From Methylophaga sp. (GTDB lineage: Bacteria > Pseudomonadota > Gammaproteobacteria > Nitrosococcales > Methylophagaceae), in NCBI GenBank assembly GCA_002696735.1, contig NZSL01000010.1, positions 237,652 to 301,651 of the forward strand: DNA of 64,000 bases. The letters run 5' to 3'. This document shows positions 11,522 through 18,941 of this stretch, one piece after another (within the stretch, counting starts at the first letter, position 1; each line of letters opens with the position of its first letter). The position numbers were made by a program, and so were the translations under genes. The notes under the pieces are model-generated. The model was not told the origin of the DNA and did not search any database. It saw nothing but the letters and a program-made list of their open reading frames with translations.

Positions 11522-11624
11522 CACTGACCACCAGCATTTTAACGAAAGAACTTTAGGGTCGGAAAGATAAACAGCCCCTTCGTCAGATTTGGTGTTGATC
11601 AAGAATAATCGTGTGAAAGGTGTA

Positions 11625-11843
11625 TTACATCATTACCCGCATATCGGCCTGATGTATTTCACGTTGGCGCATATGAAACAATGCTTTGCTGATATCAATC
11701 GCATAAGTCGCAAAATGCTGCTCCGTCATGCGAATGGTGATAGCCCCCATATTGACGTGCACCATCTGACAATCAGGGCAAAACTGGATATCACAGGTAC
11801 TGGAAGAAAAGACGTTTTCCGGCTGGCAGGTATTTGAAGCCAT
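11625..11843 (-). CDS. Small conserved cysteine-containing protein (CPDC motif)
   Basis: The 72-residue protein has CDIQFCPDCQMVHVNMGAIT, a CxxxxCxxC cluster that could bind zinc or another metal, followed by an amphipathic stretch (TIRMTEQHFATYAIDISKAL). I recall similar small proteins with CPDCG-VH-x-G-x-T-x-R-L in proteobacteria, without a known role. An AAGGAT ribosome site precedes the ATG. It is the third of three tiny genes downstream of a Fur-box-like palindrome, so iron-linked expression is an inference. No biochemical function can be given. Confidence 0.65.
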   Translation of the reverse strand: MASNTCQPENVFSSSTCDIQFCPDCQMVHVNMGAITIRMTEQHFATYAIDISKALFHMRQREIHQADMRVMM

Positions 11844-11874
11844 GATTAAAGATCCTTATTTTAAATTTGAAGAT

Positions 11875-12141
11875 TCAGAGACTTTCCAACATATCGGGTA
11901 ATCCACGCTGTTGGCCTCGATGAAGTTGATAACTGAGTAACCAGCGCTGCGATAAGGCTCGCCAGTGCTGTTTCTTTAAAGGGTGCTCGTTATGGGTTAG
12001 TAATAACCGATAATTTCTTGAAATCTGTAACGCAATACATGCTGAAGCGTGTTGGCGGTACATCAATTCCAATTGTTCATTGGCGGCTAAAATGACAGCT
12101 TCGCACCAGGTTTCTGCTCTCTCTGCTCTGTTTACATTCAT
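11875..12141 (-). CDS. Small hypothetical protein
   Basis: The start is placed at the ATG at 12141, two bases after the stop of the preceding small gene (TAATCATG), which suggests translational coupling. A longer reading from 12186 would overlap that gene by 43 bp. The 88-residue product (MNVNRAERAETWCEAVI...) is predicted largely helical and rich in Gln, His, Leu and Arg, with no signal peptide or membrane segment. I do not recognise it. Its support is the tight spacing between two other small genes in the same direction. Confidence 0.55.
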   Translation of the reverse strand: MNVNRAERAETWCEAVILAANEQLELMYRQHASACIALQISRNYRLLLTHNEHPLKKQHWRALSQRWLLSYQLHRGQQRGLPDMLESL

Positions 12142-12143
12142 GA

Positions 12144-12329
12144 TTAACTCAATCTGTGAGCTGCCGCTGCCAGCAGCATGCTCCACACTGTTCGTTTGGA
12201 TTTTTTATCCAGACAGTTAAAGTCAGCGGCATGTAGTTTGCCCTGACTGATTAATGCTTCTAGTCGATCAGGACTAAACGCCACATGTATTGCTTTTTGT
12301 TTCGGAAAATAATTTTTTGATGACTGCAT
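12144..12329 (-). CDS. Small hypothetical protein downstream of a Fur-like box
   Basis: The 61-residue protein has a basic N terminus and a central segment (LEALISQGKLHAADFNCLDKKSKRTVWSMLLAAAA) with one cysteine. It is the first gene after the palindrome at 12381-12413 and is followed by a second tiny gene after two bases. The position, first behind a probable iron box, resembles that of HemP-type small proteins, but the HemP sequence pattern is not present. I cannot name the family. Confidence 0.55.
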   Translation of the reverse strand: MQSSKNYFPKQKAIHVAFSPDRLEALISQGKLHAADFNCLDKKSKRTVWSMLLAAAAHRLS

Positions 12330-12380
12330 CTCGTATACCTCAGCAATATTGATAAGGTTAAACGCAGTATAAGGACTGAT

Positions 12381-12413
12381 TAATCTAAATGCAAATAATT
12401 ATTATTTAGATTA
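12381..12413. promoter_or_regulatory. Fur-box-like nested palindrome
   Basis: AAATAATTATTATTT (12393-12407) is a perfect 7-1-7 inverted repeat and matches the TGATAATNATTATCA form of the Fur operator at 10 of 14 arm positions. It is nested within a larger inverted repeat whose 10-bp arms are 12381-12390 and 12404-12413. It lies 52 bp upstream of the first of three small minus-strand genes. Binding of Fur is inferred from sequence only; the AT-rich composition makes chance matches more likely than usual. Confidence 0.55.
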
Positions 12414-12437
12414 ATAAAATGGTGCGAGTAGTCGTTT

Positions 12438-12953
12438 TTATGGAGAGTAGGAGCCTGTTCCATAATAGCCATAGCCTAAAAATGGCGCATCATGCTTTGG
12501 ATTATAGGGCCGTGAGGACTCAGGATCTTTTTGTGGCCACACGTGACTTTCCTCGAGTGTAATCAACGGTAGCGATAACATTTTTTGATCGACTTTTTGC
12601 AGTTGTAGTGAGTTAACGGTACCGATAAAAGTAGCCAGTTTCTCTGGGGAATAAATCATTGGATCGAGAAAACTTTCACTGCGAACAATAAACCGGCCAG
12701 CACTTTTTTCGGTTGAGATGGGAACGCCATACCGCGTCAATGGAAACTGCACGATGGTCAATTCAGAAAAATTCTCATAATTCGCTACATGAGCAATCAT
12801 TCCACCCCAGCGTACTGTTTGCTGCTCATAGGATTCAAAATTCTGCAGCACCTCTTCATAAGGGATGTCATTATGAGATTTTGCGTATATCGAGGGTTGT
12901 GTCGCCGCACAGCCAGCCAGCAAAAACATTAGTAATACCGTTAAGATTCGCAT
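12438..12953 (-). CDS. Slp family outer membrane lipoprotein
   Basis: The ATG at 12953 gives a lipoprotein signal (MRILTVLLMFLLAGCAA, lipobox LAGC) and has GGAG at a good distance. A start at 12980 would add nine residues before the signal peptide. The mature part (about 155 residues) has the Slp/YeaY features: VLQNFESYEQQTVRWGGMIA near the start, then a beta-rich domain (LTIVQFPLTRYGVP, GRFIVRSESFLDPMIYSPEKLATFIG) and a Pro/Tyr/Gly-rich tail (WPQKDP...YGYYGTGSYSP). Slp proteins are starvation- or stationary-phase-linked outer membrane lipoproteins whose molecular role is unclear. Confidence 0.85.
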   Translation of the reverse strand: MRILTVLLMFLLAGCAATQPSIYAKSHNDIPYEEVLQNFESYEQQTVRWGGMIAHVANYENFSELTIVQFPLTRYGVPISTEKSAGRFIVRSESFLDPMIYSPEKLATFIGTVNSLQLQKVDQKMLSLPLITLEESHVWPQKDPESSRPYNPKHDAPFLGYGYYGTGSYSP

Positions 12954-13035
12954 AACAAATTCTCCACAACCGTTACTCAACAGACAGTTTCAGATCACAG
13001 ATGTTACAGAAATAAATTTATTCTGTTGAAGAGGA

Positions 13036-13944
13036 TCATCGCTTATTTTTACGTGCAGCTTTTTTGGCCGCTTTTTCTTCACGTCTCTGTATTACCTGCA
13101 ACCACTCACGTTCAGTCATCTCGGGTGTTTCCAGCGTCAGCCTGCCAAGCTGACCATTGCGTAATTCAGTCAGCAGAATTTTACTGATCCGCTCAATATC
13201 GGCCACACCACCGGCTTTAATACAACCACGCTTCTGGGCCATTTTTTCCAACATCGTTTGTTCATGGTCAGTGATGTCATCGACATGAAATCGACTGAAC
13301 AAAGCTTGAGGATATTGCTGCATAAGATACTTGACGGCGTATAAGGCAATATCATGATTCTCAAAAGCAGTTTCTTTAATGGCATGGGTAATGGCCAAAC
13401 GATACCCACTGTCATGATTTTCCAGATTGGGCCATAACACTCCCGGCGTATCATGTAATACCACCACATCATCAACGATAATGCGTTGCTGAACCTTGGT
13501 CACAGCAGGTTCATTACCCGTTTTGGCAATCTGTCGCCCAGCCAGTGCATTTATCAATGTCGATTTACCAACATTGGGAATACCCATTATCAGTGCCTGA
13601 ATTTTTTTCACACTGCTGGCTTTATGCGGTACCAGTTTTTGGCACATCGCAATTAATTCTTTGCCACGCGTTGTCTCATTGGCAGACAGAACCAGTGTTC
13701 TGATTCCCTGCTCCTGCTCAAGATATTGTTGCCAGATTTCAGTCAGTTGCGGATCAGCCAGATCGGCCTTGTTCAGCACCTTAAGGCAGGGCTTATCACC
13801 TCGAATAGCCGCCAGCATGGGATTGGAACTGCTGTACGGAAGTCGGGCATCCAGCACTTCGATAATCAAATCCATCTGCGGCAGGATTTTTTTCATCTCC
13901 AGCCCGGCTTTATGCATATGTCCGGGAAACCACTGAATCGCCAT
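13036..13944 (-). CDS. ylqF: Ribosome biogenesis GTPase YlqF
   Basis: The 302-residue protein opens with QWFPGHMHKAG, typical of the YlqF/RbgA family. The GTPase motifs are in circularly permuted order: G4 NKADL (about residue 58), then G1 GIPNVGKST (about 120), then G3 DTPG (about 168). A C-terminal helical domain is followed by a very basic tail (EEKAAKKAARKNKR) suited to rRNA contact. RbgA acts late in 50S subunit assembly; the role in gammaproteobacteria is less well defined. It is flanked by unrelated genes on the same strand. Confidence 0.92.
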   Translation of the reverse strand: MAIQWFPGHMHKAGLEMKKILPQMDLIIEVLDARLPYSSSNPMLAAIRGDKPCLKVLNKADLADPQLTEIWQQYLEQEQGIRTLVLSANETTRGKELIAMCQKLVPHKASSVKKIQALIMGIPNVGKSTLINALAGRQIAKTGNEPAVTKVQQRIIVDDVVVLHDTPGVLWPNLENHDSGYRLAITHAIKETAFENHDIALYAVKYLMQQYPQALFSRFHVDDITDHEQTMLEKMAQKRGCIKAGGVADIERISKILLTELRNGQLGRLTLETPEMTEREWLQVIQRREEKAAKKAARKNKR

Positions 13945-13995
13945 TAAAAACTCACTACAAACACCAGAATTGGTTAATCCATTATACCGCCTAAG

Positions 13996-16900
13996 CTAAA
14001 TATAACGTTCTTCTTCTCGCAGAAACTTGTTGATATCAACTTCATCAATTTGTTCTGGTGCCATAAACTTTTCAGCGTAGTGTTTGTAAACCCCACTGGT
14101 GAGGAATAATTCAAACACATCCCTATCCATCAACTCCTGCTCAACCAGCTGATGCAAAATGAAAATTGCCACGCTCAAGGTTTTGGCTTTTTTATACGGG
14201 CGATCTGCTGCCGTCAGGGCTTCAAAAACATTGGCCAGCATAATGATGCGTTCAGGCACCGATAAATCGTCAGCAGTGAGCCCCCGCGGATAGCCAGTAC
14301 CATTCATTGTTTCCAAATGAGTTGTTGCATAACGTGGGATATTTGAAAGCTCATCAGGATACGGCAGGGATTCAAGCATTTTGATAGTGGTCAGAATGTG
14401 TTCATTGATTCTGAAACGCTCTTCCTTAGTCAGGGTGCCGGATTCAATGGTCAGGTTGTACAGTTCACCATGATTAAAACCGTATTCCGGTTGGTTGAGA
14501 TTCTCCCCTGCCCGGGCATCCTCAGCTGCTTTCTGATTGCGAGGAATAATATGTTCCGCTTTATCTGCCAGCAACTGTTCAGTGACCGGAAGAGTCGTTG
14601 TCGCATCAGTCTGCTGATCCAGCTCAACGGGAGATAGCCCTAATTGATCATCAAAATGTCGTTCCCAAGTGATTTTTGCCAGTCGTTTCAATCGTTCATT
14701 GGTATTCTGATCCATAAATTCTGTACCAATATTGCATTGAGCAATAAAAGCAAAATCATCTTTTAGCTGCAGTTGCTTTACCTTTAAAGCTTCTTCATTC
14801 ATTGCACGATTTTCGGGCCGTTGCAGGGTTTGTTGCCAGAACTCTATTTCGGCATCACGCCATAACACCTCAAAGCGCATACGGATCTCATGAATCCGGT
14901 TATAGAGCATTTCCAGTTTGGTACGTTTATCAACCAGATATTCCGGCGTGGTGATTTTTCCAAAGCTATGTAACCAGGCTGCCAAACGGAATTCCCGCTG
15001 CTTGTCTTCATCATCCAACTTGAAATATTTAAAAATCTGCTCGTTTGATTTATCCGCTTCGTTTGCCAATAACATCGACAACTCGGGTACCAGCACACAA
15101 TGATGTGTTGGATAAGATGATTTTGCATCAATCGCATGGGCTACTGATGCAATCAACGAATCGGTCCATTGCTGTTGTGCTTGTTGATAAGCTCGACTTG
15201 TCTGTGACAGTTCAAGTAATTTTTCGCTTAACGCACTGAATTCCAATAAGTGATGAGATGGAACGTCTACCGCAGAAAATTGACGCTGTTGAATATGCTC
15301 AATATTTAGCTGAAGTTTTTTCACGGCAGATAATATTAGCGAGGCAAACCACCAACTGAACGGCAAGAGGAATAACAACATCAAGCCGGCAACCAGCATG
15401 GCATTTTGAGTTTTGCTCCACACCTGACTCATCACAGTATTCTGCGGTGACATGATGGTGAGGTACTGGGGTTCAACATCATTGATGGCTATAGCCTGAT
15501 GATAGACATAATAATCCTGCTCATTAAGTCTTATCGATTGAAGCTTATCGGAAACCTGTAGCGCATCATTTTTAAAGCGCTCCAGACGAAATCCCTGGGG
15601 GTTACCGTCGGTATCTATGGAATTAAACCATTTATCAACTAAGGCCTGATGATGACTATCCGATAAATTTTCCAGTGCCCGGTTAAGGACTTCAGTAAGC
15701 CCCGCATTTTGTCGATTCACCATAAAATGTAGCCCGGTTGGCAATTCTGCTGGCGAGAAATCTACCCCCTGATGCACCGTTATTTCATCGGTATATTCCT
15801 GGGCGGTGATATATTGCAACGTAATTGCCGTATCCATTCCGGCATCAGCCTCCCCGCTGATAACGGCTTCAAAAACTTCACGAGTCGTTTCCACTTCAAT
15901 AATGTTGATATCTGGAAACTCAGCTTGCAACCTGCCTGTTAAGGACCAGCCCTCAGGGATGGCAACCGTTTTACCGTTCAGCTCTGTAATTTGTGTAACA
16001 GGCGACTCGGAAGAGGTGATAATGCCGTAAGGAACATCGACAAACGGAATGGTCATTTCACCCATAAAGTTACGAAACTCACTGTAAAAAACCGGCTGCA
16101 TGATTTCCAGCTCACCATCAACAAACTGTGTGGCCAACTGTTGCCAATTGTCTCCAGTAATAAACTGCATTTCCAACCCGCTCATCCGTGAAATGTAATT
16201 CAGCACATCTACGGCATACCCCATGGGAACACCGTTACTGGAAAAATTTAATGGCGGCCAGTCTTTCTCACTACTCACCCGTACTATCGGGTTTTCTTCA
16301 ATGATTGCCAGTTGCTCGTTGGTCAGTTCCAGTCTTGGCGCTTCTGGCAATGAGGTTATCTGTTCTGCAGGTTGGTTTGAGGCAATAACTCCACCGGTTT
16401 GTGGATAGAAAAATATTTCCGTTTCATTGTCTCGATGACGGTTTTCCAGCAAAGTAGACAATCCTGTCAATTCTACGGTGATCGATAAAACGGCATCACT
16501 GTCTGGCAATTTGACTGAGTAGGTTTGTGCTGGAGAATGCATTTCGGCGAGCAGATAGGATTGAGTTTTGCTCACTTCATCGACGGTAGCCTCTGAAAAC
16601 CAGGAATGGGTAGTGATATCAAAATCACTTTGATGCTGCCAGGCATGACGAAGGGTAAAATTACGATCATAATATTCAAGGCGTCGATGTTGCTGACCAT
16701 CTTCATTGAAAATTTTGATTAACAGCCAACGATCTGCCTCCTCTGCACGCAAATGCTGGCGCAGGGCTGGCGTGGCCTGTAAGTTGATGAGTTGTTCTAC
16801 CTCACCATTTTGTTGACCAAGATAAACCGATTGAAATAACGGATTACGTTGCATAACGGCAACCAACAACTGACCGACTTCACCATTGATCTGTGGATTT

Positions 16901-17151
16901 TCGAGTAATCTGGGTAACTGTTTTAGTTCATTTATTTCATTCGTGGCACGATTATCAATGGATTCCAGATACTCATTCACACTGGCCTTTGTTTGCTGAT
17001 AACGAGAATGCAGTGTTTTCTCTGCCAGGTTCTTATTGAAGTAATATTGCAATGCAATGATGACTACAGCGACCAGCAAGCTGGAAAGCATTAACCCTGC
17101 AACTACTGCGGTGCGTATTGGTAGCTGAAATGTTTTATTTTGCTGTTGCAT
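13996..17151 (-). CDS. Membrane sensor: periplasmic solute-binding domain plus degenerate HD-GYP domain
   Basis: The 1051-residue protein starts with a membrane helix (about residues 14-35), followed by a periplasmic region (about 40-270) that may be Cache-like. A bacterial extracellular solute-binding (SBP_bac_3) domain runs from about 285 to 520. A second membrane helix (about 585-610) and a HAMP-like stretch lead to an HD-GYP-like domain (about 670-1030) with a roughly 150-residue insertion between its first motif and the rest. GYP is intact (NGTGYPRGL), but the HD motif reads HS (LHSFGK), the usual HHE reads HLE, and the later ADVFEAL-type Asp reads Asn (ANVFEAL). It probably senses a small ligand, but phosphodiesterase activity on cyclic-di-GMP is doubtful. 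Confidence 0.85.
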   Translation of the reverse strand: MQQQNKTFQLPIRTAVVAGLMLSSLLVAVVIIALQYYFNKNLAEKTLHSRYQQTKASVNEYLESIDNRATNEINELKQLPRLLENPQINGEVGQLLVAVMQRNPLFQSVYLGQQNGEVEQLINLQATPALRQHLRAEEADRWLLIKIFNEDGQQHRRLEYYDRNFTLRHAWQHQSDFDITTHSWFSEATVDEVSKTQSYLLAEMHSPAQTYSVKLPDSDAVLSITVELTGLSTLLENRHRDNETEIFFYPQTGGVIASNQPAEQITSLPEAPRLELTNEQLAIIEENPIVRVSSEKDWPPLNFSSNGVPMGYAVDVLNYISRMSGLEMQFITGDNWQQLATQFVDGELEIMQPVFYSEFRNFMGEMTIPFVDVPYGIITSSESPVTQITELNGKTVAIPEGWSLTGRLQAEFPDINIIEVETTREVFEAVISGEADAGMDTAITLQYITAQEYTDEITVHQGVDFSPAELPTGLHFMVNRQNAGLTEVLNRALENLSDSHHQALVDKWFNSIDTDGNPQGFRLERFKNDALQVSDKLQSIRLNEQDYYVYHQAIAINDVEPQYLTIMSPQNTVMSQVWSKTQNAMLVAGLMLLFLLPFSWWFASLILSAVKKLQLNIEHIQQRQFSAVDVPSHHLLEFSALSEKLLELSQTSRAYQQAQQQWTDSLIASVAHAIDAKSSYPTHHCVLVPELSMLLANEADKSNEQIFKYFKLDDEDKQREFRLAAWLHSFGKITTPEYLVDKRTKLEMLYNRIHEIRMRFEVLWRDAEIEFWQQTLQRPENRAMNEEALKVKQLQLKDDFAFIAQCNIGTEFMDQNTNERLKRLAKITWERHFDDQLGLSPVELDQQTDATTTLPVTEQLLADKAEHIIPRNQKAAEDARAGENLNQPEYGFNHGELYNLTIESGTLTKEERFRINEHILTTIKMLESLPYPDELSNIPRYATTHLETMNGTGYPRGLTADDLSVPERIIMLANVFEALTAADRPYKKAKTLSVAIFILHQLVEQELMDRDVFELFLTSGVYKHYAEKFMAPEQIDEVDINKFLREEERYI

Positions 17152-17475
17152 GCTGACCCTCTTTGGCGATGTAGATCTTTATCTAGCAGATAATTAATAG
17201 CCCAAGCTTGTCACAACTGAGTGATGCTTTCTTAGAACAAGCTTTGGTTTTTCGACTTTTATGGCAATTGAAACCTCAGCATTAGTTGCCAGCACGTATA
17301 ATCACGGTTTGATAATGACATTAAACATTTTAGCTGTCGCGAATGCCAACCCTTTGGGACTGTTTATCTTTAACAGCTGCCTTGTTGGACGATATGGGCC
17401 TCCAGCAGTAGTGATGCTGAAAAATAAACAAAACCTGGTAATAAACTCTGACATTCAGGCAACTTTTTTTTCAAT
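17152..17475. other. Intergenic region without a convincing gene
   Basis: This 324-bp stretch separates the divergent HD-GYP sensor and DUF454 genes. It should hold promoters for both. The only plus-strand reading frame (from 17261) starts with no clear ribosome site, has a composition unlike a real protein, and runs into the DUF454 start. I see no RNA gene, strong hairpin or repeat in it. Confidence 0.5.
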
Positions 17476-17865
17476 ATGAGAAAAAGAATCAAACATTTTT
17501 TAATTTTCAGCTTTGGCTGGTTATGCGTCATTTTAGGAATAATTGGCGCATTTTTGCCCGTAATGCCAACTACGCCGTTTATGATTCTCGCCTTGGGCTG
17601 TTTTGCCGAGACTTCACCACGGTTTCACGCCATGTTGCTGAATAACCGCTGGATAGGGGCCCCATTAAGACAATGGGATCAAACCAAAACAGTACGGCGC
17701 CGTACCAAAATCCAGGCACTTGTTATGCTGGTCATCGCCTTTGGCTTTTCAATCACGTTGTTATGGGGACATATTGAATTGCAATTGATGCTATTGGGCC
17801 TAGCGGCGGTAATGATAGGGTTTGTGCTGAGATTAAAAGAAGCAGAGCCCAAATATGAAGATTGA
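17476..17865 (+). CDS. DUF454 (YbaN) family inner membrane protein
   Basis: This 129-residue protein has the family signature at its N terminus: FGWLCVILGIIGAFLPVMPTTPFMILALGCFAETSPRFHAMLLNNRWIGAPLRQWDQTKTVRRRTK (quoted positions about residues 13-78; first 20: see FGWLCVILGIIGAFLPVMPT). Two or three further hydrophobic segments follow, then a charged C terminus. Function is unknown; the family is widespread in proteobacteria. It overlaps the nitroreductase gene downstream by 11 bp, so the two are likely cotranscribed. Confidence 0.88.
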   Translation: MRKRIKHFLIFSFGWLCVILGIIGAFLPVMPTTPFMILALGCFAETSPRFHAMLLNNRWIGAPLRQWDQTKTVRRRTKIQALVMLVIAFGFSITLLWGHIELQLMLLGLAAVMIGFVLRLKEAEPKYED

Positions 17866-18520
17866 TGAAGTAATTAAACAACGTCACTGCACCAGGGCAT
17901 TTCTGGATAAAACGGTTAACGATAAACTTATTCATGAAATACTCGATATCGCCCGTCATGCACCTTCAGGCGCCAATACCCAGCCCTGGCAGGTAGCAGT
18001 CGTGACCGGCAACACCAAACAACAACTCTCGGAGAGTCTGATTCACGCTTTCAGAGAAGGTCATGCGTCCAGGCCAGACTATTCTTATTACCCCGAAACC
18101 TGGCAGTCGCCGTATATAGATCGTCGCCGTGCCTGTGGTTTACAGCTTTATCAGAGTTTGCAGATTGACCGCAAAGACAAACACGCCCAACGGAAACAAT
18201 GGGAAGCCAATTATCGGGCGTTTGACGCACCAGTGATGATGCTGTTTTTTATGGATGCAGAGATGCAGACCGGATCCTTTCTGGATTTGGGTATGTTTAT
18301 ACAGAATCTGATGCTGGTCGCGCAGAATAAAGGTCTGGCCACCTGTCCGCAGGCGGCTCTAGCGGAATACCCTGAAAATGTTAAAAAAATTCTGGAGTAT
18401 CCTGCCGACACTATTCTGGTGTGCGGTATGGCAATAGGTTATGAAGATACTCATGCTGCGGTTAATAAATACCGCACTGCTCGTGAACCAGTGGCCGAAT
18501 TTACCCGCTTTTTTTATTAA
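17855..18520 (+). CDS. Nitroreductase family oxidoreductase (FMN)
   Basis: The 221-residue protein begins with the FMN-binding Arg-containing HCTRAFLDK and the HAPSGANTQPWQVAVV motif of nitroreductases. GLATCPQAALAEYPE and a late GMAIGYED segment complete the fold. Such enzymes transfer hydride from NAD(P)H to nitroaromatics, quinones or similar acceptors; the natural substrate cannot be told. It overlaps the DUF454 gene and is followed after 15 bp by the HopJ-family gene, suggesting a three-gene unit. Confidence 0.92.
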   Translation: MKIDEVIKQRHCTRAFLDKTVNDKLIHEILDIARHAPSGANTQPWQVAVVTGNTKQQLSESLIHAFREGHASRPDYSYYPETWQSPYIDRRRACGLQLYQSLQIDRKDKHAQRKQWEANYRAFDAPVMMLFFMDAEMQTGSFLDLGMFIQNLMLVAQNKGLATCPQAALAEYPENVKKILEYPADTILVCGMAIGYEDTHAAVNKYRTAREPVAEFTRFFY

Positions 18521-18535
18521 TTTTGGAGTTTTACT

Positions 18536-18883
18536 ATGGATTTAGCGACCTTTCTCAGCACGTTGACTGATAATCCGTCCGCAATTGATTTCGAAGATAC
18601 CATTGCGGTGATTGATACCAATTATCAGTTCACCCCCACCGCATTTCATAACGGTGAGCTGCATAATGATGTTGGAGAGAATAATGGATCATGCAAAATT
18701 CTGTTTTTTGGTATTTTGCATGAATTGGGAGAGTCACAGACCTTAGCCTGTTTTGGGCGTTATTACCGAAGCGATGTTTTGCTGAATCCCAAAGGTGAAG
18801 ACCATCAGAATATCCGTAACTTTCTGCGTTATGGCTGGGATCGTGTCAGTTTCAACGGTGAAGCGTTAACGCCTCTGCACTGA
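18536..18883 (+). CDS. HopJ family protein
   Basis: The 115-residue protein matches the HopJ type III effector-like family: a helical N terminus (FLSTLTDNPSAIDFEDTIAVID), then YQFTPTAFHNG, NNGSCKILFFG and FGRYYRSDVL with a final GWDRVSFNGEALTPL. Despite its name, this family occurs in many free-living proteobacteria without a type III secretion system, and no such system is seen here. A role as an effector is therefore unlikely. A GGAG ribosome site (18524-18527) precedes the ATG. Confidence 0.88.
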   Translation: MDLATFLSTLTDNPSAIDFEDTIAVIDTNYQFTPTAFHNGELHNDVGENNGSCKILFFGILHELGESQTLACFGRYYRSDVLLNPKGEDHQNIRNFLRYGWDRVSFNGEALTPLH

Positions 18884-18894
18884 TAGCCTTTCAT

Positions 18895-18930
18895 AAAAAA
18901 ATCCCGAACGCAGAATACTGCGTCCGGGAT
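18895..18930 (-). terminator. Terminator of the FAD/Fe-S oxidoreductase gene
   Basis: ATCCCG-AACGCAG (18901-18913) pairs with CTGCGT-CCGGGAT (18918-18930). On the minus strand the stem is followed by TTTTTT, which makes an intrinsic terminator 12 bp after the stop of the 1285-residue gene. It also lies at the end of the convergent HopJ gene. Confidence 0.85.
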
Positions 18931-18941
18931 CATTCTATTTA

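Noticed and set aside
11233..11527. Small plus-strand frames near the start of the PepSY-like gene
   Set aside because: They overlap the N-terminal membrane segment on the other strand and cross the terminator at 11494-11521.
17261..17479. Plus-strand open frame of 72 codons before the DUF454 gene
   Set aside because: It lacks a ribosome site, has no recognisable composition or family, and runs into the start of a real gene. The region is better read as a promoter gap.
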